Part shown: one piece after another, positions 58,839 through 64,000 of the stretch | Layout of the letters: each line of letters opens with the position of its first letter | Position numbering within the stretch: the stretch's first letter is position 1 | Source: Paguma larvata | Taxonomy: Eukaryota; Chordata; Mammalia; Carnivora; Viverridae | Length of the DNA: 64,000 bases | Assembly: GCA_030068075.1 (NCBI GenBank) | Contig: CM057825.1 | Coordinates: 79,685,123-79,749,122 of the forward strand | Direction: 5' to 3' | Position numbers and translations under genes: made by a program | Notes under the pieces: model-generated | Databases searched by the model: none | What the model was told of the DNA's origin: nothing | The model's input: the letters and a program-made list of their open reading frames with translations, nothing else

Positions 58839-60955
58839 ATCCAAATTAAATAATTTTTCTTAAAGTCCTGCGTTAAATAAAAGTCCATACTATTGACCCA
58901 TGTTCTTTGCACTGCTCACCATGCATTTTATTCTAATTCACAAAGCTTAAAATGTTTCCTCCCATCCCTTACAGGACATAAATATACCTTTCCTTTTCTA
59001 TCCTATACCTAGCATTGGTGATAAATTAAGTGCTATTGAGTAGAGAGCTATTCAGCATCTGTAAAGCACATATTACCTCCTTTTACTCAATTAACCATAT
59101 TAATAAAAACATGAGCATCCAACTTTTACCATCTATCCAGACAGAGAAGTCTATTAAAAAATTAACAACAGCCTGAAATTTCCTTGGATTTCACAGAGTT
59201 CTATTTTTTCTGTTTTGAGTTTTAATTTTTAATTGTGGTAAAATACACATAAAATTTATCATCTTAACCATTTTTAATTTTTGGTATAATCACGTTGCTG
59301 TGCAACTGGGCTTCAGAACTTTTTCATCTTATAAAACTAGTTTACCATATATCTTGATCCAAGGTGAATACTCTCTGCCTGGTTCACTTTGTGTAAGTAA
59401 TTGGGTGACCCCTCATGAAAATTAAACAGAAGGTACACTGACTGGGGATCTTTGAACTTTTCTAGAGTATGTTTCTGTTTTCAGCTCTGGAATAAAGAAA
59501 GGATTTGGGGAGGGAGGAAAGAACTAGAAAAAATTTCTTTTCCAAAGACCAATATCCTTGGAACTTTCACTTTTTTTACTTCATTTACTCATTCAAATAT
59601 TAGTAATGCAAACTCTGCTGTCTACTTTCTTACTAAGTAAGGCTTTCTACTAAGTGGAAAGGCTGTGATGATTCAAAGATGAGGCAGTATCTGCCCCAGG
59701 TGCCTACTGCCTGGTAGAGGAGACAAGACCTGCACACAGTTAACTGGTGAAACACAGGAAGTGATAGGTATCTTAAGAGAAGCTCCACAAAAAGTCTATG
59801 GGAAGAGCAACCATTACTTCTGGCTGATTGGCTGGGCAATATGACAGAGAAAGTTTAAGGGGGAAATATTATCTGAGCTTTGAAAAATATGTGAAGAGGT
59901 GGAAACGGGGCAAGAAATGCACTCTTGGCAGAAAGAAATATGTGGCAAAGACATGAAGGAAGAAAGGATAGGATGCATTCCGGGACCAGGAACCTGAAGA
60001 ATGAAGCATGGTGAGTGAAAAGATCTAGGAAACGTCAGCGAATCTTTCAATATTGGTCCTACCTATTAATGGCTACTTGGTCAACGTATTCAGTTTCTCA
60101 CATCCTCTGGTTTTGTTGTTGCAGATGGCAAAATGTCTACCTGCCAACCCTGCAAGTTTATTGTGAACAGAAAATATAGCAAAATGTGCGACAATGGTTT
60201 ATAAACCACAAAAATCTATACGAAGGTAAGGAGTTTTTACTGGTAGGTGGGGGCCCAACGAGGGAAGGCTTAGGGGTTTGCACGAGCCACACTCAGAGGT
60301 TCTCTACCACGAGCTCCCCTCGTTTCCCAGGGAAAGTCTAGTTATCCCTTTTACACAGCAGAATAAAATCTGGTACACCAGCTCTATATACACATTTGAT
60401 AACTGGTATAGGTTTCGCACCTGTAACTCTCGTTATTAAATCAACTTGCTACAGGATCAAAGTTTTAAGTACAGCCTTCCCGGTTTCTCTGTTTTCCTCT
60501 TCAATAGGCTGACAGGCTTGTCCTTTTGCCTGGACATTGGGTCGCCATTTTGGATTTCCTGTTCTCACAGCCCCACCCTCTCAGGCACCCACTAGGTCAT
60601 TCCTCCCAACTCCATGGGTTCCTGGAGAATAGGACTCAATCCTGGTCTAGGGCACAGAGTCCACTACTCACCTTACACTGAAAGGAATTCTTGCTTCACA
60701 CAGCATAAAACAATCTAAATTAATTAAGGGTGAAGATATTTGTATGCTACAAGATTTCAAAGGATCTGCAGTAGAAGTTTAATTGTCATTGACTCTAAAT
60801 TTTGGTTGGTTTTTATTTTATGTTTAGCTTTTTGGTTGTCATGAACAATGGATTCTTTGCAAAATTAAAACCATTCAAAGTAAAGATAAGGTGAATTCCT
60901 TGTGCGTGCAGTGGCTTCTTCATTCCCCCGGCCCACTCACAGGATGCTCTCAGTT
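58839..60955. other. 5' flank, mostly unassigned; one L1-class fragment
   Basis: About 59215-59350 (aattgtggtaaaatacacat, aacttttttcatcttat-like) is a known old L1-associated 3' segment, orientation not certain. About 59655-59750 looks like an ancient L2/MIR-class repeat. The rest is unassigned. Confidence 0.5.
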
Positions 60956-60959
60956 GTGG

Positions 60960-61620
60960 CACCATTTCTCCATGACCAGATGCTTTTTCTTGGACTCTAA
61001 CTGGTATCCTAATTCCAGTGGTCTCCTAACTAGACACTGTTGCCCAGCCTTGCCTTCTTCTCATCCAGTCTCCACAGGGTTTCCAGAATGGTCATTCCGA
61101 ACATGCAAATGTATTTGTGCATTTCCTTTGCTTCCTTAGCATGACACACAGCCCTCCATGATCTCACCCCCTGTCACCCCTCCCTCTCAATCCCCCAATG
61201 TCCACATCCTTTCTTTTTTTTTCTTTTTCTTTTTCAACTTTCATGTATTACTATTGAGAGACAGAGGGAGACAGAGCATGAGCATAGGAGAGGCAGAGAG
61301 AGTGGGGAGACACAGAATCCGAAGCAGGCTCCAGGCTCTGAGCTGTCAGTACAGGGCCCAACGCGGGGCTCAAACCCATGAACTGTGAGATCATGACCTG
61401 AGCCCAAGTCAGATGTTCAACTGACTGAGCCACCCAGGCACCCCCCACATCCTTTCTGTCACACACACACCTGCTATACCTTAAGCCAGCAATGCTGTTT
61501 TACAATTTGCTTCTTTACATATTATTCCCTGGAGTTTCTGCTTGATATTCTCATATTCTACCCTCAAATCTATCAATCTCTTCTCTGTGAAGACACCCTG
61601 ATGGGGGAGCCCTCCTATCC
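60960..61620 (+). mobile_element. L2 LINE fragment
   Basis: In order: 'cacagggtttccagaatggt', 'ccttagcatgacacacagcc', 'ctccatgatctcaccccctg', then after the SINE 'attattccctggagtttctg' and 'ctctgtgaagacaccctgat'. These are the L2 ORF end and 3' region. The frame is broken. Confidence 0.8.
61215..61444 (-). mobile_element. Feliform tRNA SINE inserted in L2
   Basis: CCACATCCTTTCT at 61202-61214 and 61445-61457 is an exact target duplication. Minus copy with intact head and a T/CT-rich tail. Confidence 0.96.
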
Positions 61621-62324
61621 TCTCCTGCCTTCCAGCATCATTGATTCAGGCTTACTCTCAGTACTTCATGCACAGTTAACTCTATTGGGACGTTATTCAG
61701 ATAATATTATCACTGTTTCACTGTTTGCTCATCTGTCACATCAATTTTATTTTTTCAAGCTCAGATATCCGGGACAGTCAAGCCCAATAAATAGTTGCTA
61801 AATGAATAAATAATGTACCCACAGGTTTGGACTTTAGAAAGTACTCTCCAAATCTTGGATTCCTTTCACTTTTTTTCCTAACCCCCATCTTGTTTAGCTC
61901 CTAAAAATCACAATTTCCATTTCAGCCCAACCCAGGTCATCATATAGAGACTCCAACAACAAATGTCCACTTTTTGGAAGTCATATTACCAATCATGATG
62001 AAGAGGCCATTTTCTATTTTCAAGCAGTTTAGAGTAAAAAAAAATTCTCAAATCCATGGACTATAATTCAGTCTCTTGCCTGAATCAAGTTTTCAGTTAC
62101 ACATACACTTTGGAGAAAAATGGTTTTGTCATATTCATTCCTACCCCTGCTTTATAAAAGAGAATTTTAACCAACAGAAGTAAAGACAGAAAATAAAAAT
62201 AGAGGTAATACCCCAACCAATTTAAACTTGAAATTCACTTCAATATTGGATGACTTCTCTGTGTCAAGCTAGCTATGAGATAGGTCTTTGAATATATTCT
62301 CTCTGGCTTACATTTACCTAGTTC

Positions 62325-62530
62325 ATGCTTCTCAACATTGCTACCATTGGCAGTTTGGACCAAATAAGTCTTTGTTTTGAGAGTTTTCCAGTGCATCTTT
62401 GGGTATTTAGCAGTATCTCTTGCCTCTACCCGCTAGATGCCAGCAGTACGCCTACCCCAGTTGTGACAACCAAAACGTCTCCAGATATTGCCACATGTCC
62501 CCTAGGGGGCAAATGGAGCCCTACATGAGA
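62325..62530 (-). mobile_element. MER5A-type hAT-Charlie MITE
   Basis: 'ttctcaacattgctaccatt', 'tacccgctagatgccagcag', 'ccagttgtgacaaccaaaac' and 'gtctccagatattgccacat' are MER5A in minus sense. Stretch 61621-62324 before it is unassigned. Confidence 0.9.
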
Positions 62531-62544
62531 CTCACTGACATAAC

Positions 62545-62830
62545 CGATTCCTGCTTATCCTTCATATTTTAGCTAATGTGTCTCTACTCTAGGATGCCTT
62601 CCTTAGATCCTCCAAGTAGCTTAAATGACCCATTAGATATTAAAACCTTGTACACCATTCCTTCATAGTACACATCAAGATTTGAAATTAAGCATTTTTC
62701 AATATGCTTACTTGCTTATTATTTTCCTATCGGTCTATAAGATCCATGAAAATGGGAACTGGGTCTGTTTTGCTCACGGTTGTGCAGTATCTGGTTCATA
62801 CCTAGCACTCCATAAACAAATGGCTTGTGA
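62545..62830 (+). mobile_element. L2 LINE 3' end
   Basis: 'aggatgccttccttagatcc', 'aaaccttgtacaccattcct', 'atgaaaatgggaactgggtc' and 'atacctagcactccataaac' follow the L2 3' end in order. It may be the continuation of the L2 at 61 kb, split by MER5A. Confidence 0.82.
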
Positions 62831-63414
62831 AAAAGAGAATGGGGATGAAGAGATTGAAGATGTAATCCCTGCCCTGAATAACAAAATTCAAAAAACTTCA
62901 GAGGAAATATAGGTGTGAACCATTGACTAGAAACGTCTAAGAAGCAATCCAATTCGAGTGTATGAAAACTTTTAAATCATATTCTTTCTGCATAACTGAA
63001 AGACAGTGGAGAGCAGCTGTTAAAGTATGTGGCAGGAAAGTCTCTGATGAGACACTATGGGGGGGTTGAAGGGATGGGCACAGACAGGCACGGGGTCATC
63101 TGCAAATATTATGCCATGGAGCCAACGCCCAGAAGGGACTAAGCCTCATGGAATGGACTACAGGAAGGACTTGACACTCGCATGTTTGGATAGCAGGCCT
63201 CCACCTTCATGAAAAGCGACAGCAGTAGCAATAGCCCTTAAGGGAACCCAGGGCAAGGGGAAGCTTGGGGTACCTATGTACAATCATCACTTCTAGCTTC
63301 TGATATATTCTGTGTCTGCGGCTAAATGAAAAACAAAGTAAACATGTTTTTTCTTTCCTTTAATATATGAATAACAGCCCATTGTCCTTCATGAAGATGT
63401 AAGCAAAATAAGCA
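62831..63414. other. 5' flank, unassigned
   Basis: Nothing recognised. Confidence 0.5.
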
Positions 63415-63430
63415 CTAAACTATATCCTCT

Positions 63431-63684
63431 TTTTTTAAAACATCTTCAATGTTCTTACAATGACAGGTTTTTAAAAAAGTTTTGTTAATGTTTATTTATT
63501 TTTGAAGGAGAGAGACAGAACATGAGCGGGAGAGGGGCAGAGAGAGAAGGGACACAGAATCTGAAGCAGGTTCCAGGCTCTGAGCTGTCAGCACAGAGCC
63601 CGAGGCAGGGCTCGAACCCACGAACTATGAGATATGACCTGAGCCGAAGTCGGACATTTAATTGACTGAGCCACCGAGGTCCCC
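63431..63684 (-). mobile_element. Feliform tRNA SINE with 27-nt 3' transduction
   Basis: The target duplication CTAAACTATATCC(T/G)CT at 63415-63430 and 63685-63700 (15 of 16 bases) encloses a SINE. Beyond its A tail it also encloses 27 non-repeat bases at about 63442-63468 and a second A-rich tail. The head is 'ttgactgagccaccgaggtc'. Confidence 0.93.
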
Positions 63685-63700
63685 CTAAACTATATCCGCT

Positions 63701-64000
63701 TATCTGTCTGCTGTCAACGCCTTTTCCAAATAAGGGGTCTTGAACGGTTCTCATCATTTTATTGCACTGAACTTTTTCCTTTGGTTTGTTTGTTGTCTGT
63801 TTAGTAGAGGGGTGTTAGAGGCAGGGTCTTGACAGGAAGAAGATAGACTTGATAAAGGAAATGTTTACAGGATGTATTAGGAAACCAAAGGCTAGTACCA
63901 TGTCTGGGTCTAACAGTGAGGCCCTCTTGTCACCTTTAGGCCTAAAGGAGTATAGGAGGGGAGAGTGGTTACAGGAAGAGAAACACAGAGCGAGCTATAG
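63701..64000. other. 5' flank, unassigned
   Basis: Nothing recognised; no MBD5 exon is visible. Confidence 0.5.

Overview
The window is mammalian nuclear DNA, very probably from a cat-like carnivore (Feliformia, most likely a felid). The main evidence is about 36 copies of the carnivore tRNA-derived SINE in its feliform version. Its head reads like GGGCGCCTGGGTGGCTCAG, its middle like TGCTGACAGCTCAGAGCCTG, and it ends in a CT-rich stretch and an AAATAAATAAAC tail. There are no bacterial features, operons, CRISPR arrays or complete protein-coding ORFs. Almost every long ORF is a by-product of a repeat, a purine tract or the CpG island.

One gene is present: EPC2 (enhancer of polycomb homolog 2, a subunit of the NuA4/TIP60 histone acetyltransferase complex), on the minus strand. 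Exon 1 codes at 46219-46371, inside a CpG island of about 1.8 kb. Exon 2 is at 1024-1183. Between them lies an intron of 45,035 bp, and the first 1,023 bp of the window are part of intron 2. The two exons give the first 104 complete codons plus one base of the next, and both follow the EPC2 paralogue rather than EPC1. From about 47.3 kb to the end the sequence is the 5' flank of EPC2. By known mammalian gene order this is the MBD5-EPC2 intergenic space, but no MBD5 exon is visible.

Intron 1 is filled with transposable elements: about 30 SINEs, several old L1 pieces, two Tigger-like and several hAT-like DNA transposons, one probable solo LTR, ancient L2/MIR remnants and two U6 snRNA pseudogenes. 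Nearly all assignable L1 sequence runs on the plus strand, antisense to EPC2. The exception is the inverted half of a twin-primed L1 at 33.9-34.8 kb. The upstream flank has about half the SINE density, little L1 and more unassigned, probably unique sequence.

I found no new gene system. The most interesting signals record unusual retrotransposition. A SINE at 43.8-44.0 kb was copied with about 390 bp of its 3' flank into a site 5 kb away and fused to a second SINE 3' end (48,534-48,998). A U6 snRNA is joined to a SINE and shares one target-site duplication with it (17.4-17.6 kb). Two shorter SINE 3' transductions are likely. There is also an evenly spaced triple CCAAT cluster at the intronic edge of the promoter CpG island, a purine tract of about 325 bp some 1.2 kb from the exon 2 acceptor, and a decayed 44-bp tandem repeat at 55.9 kb.
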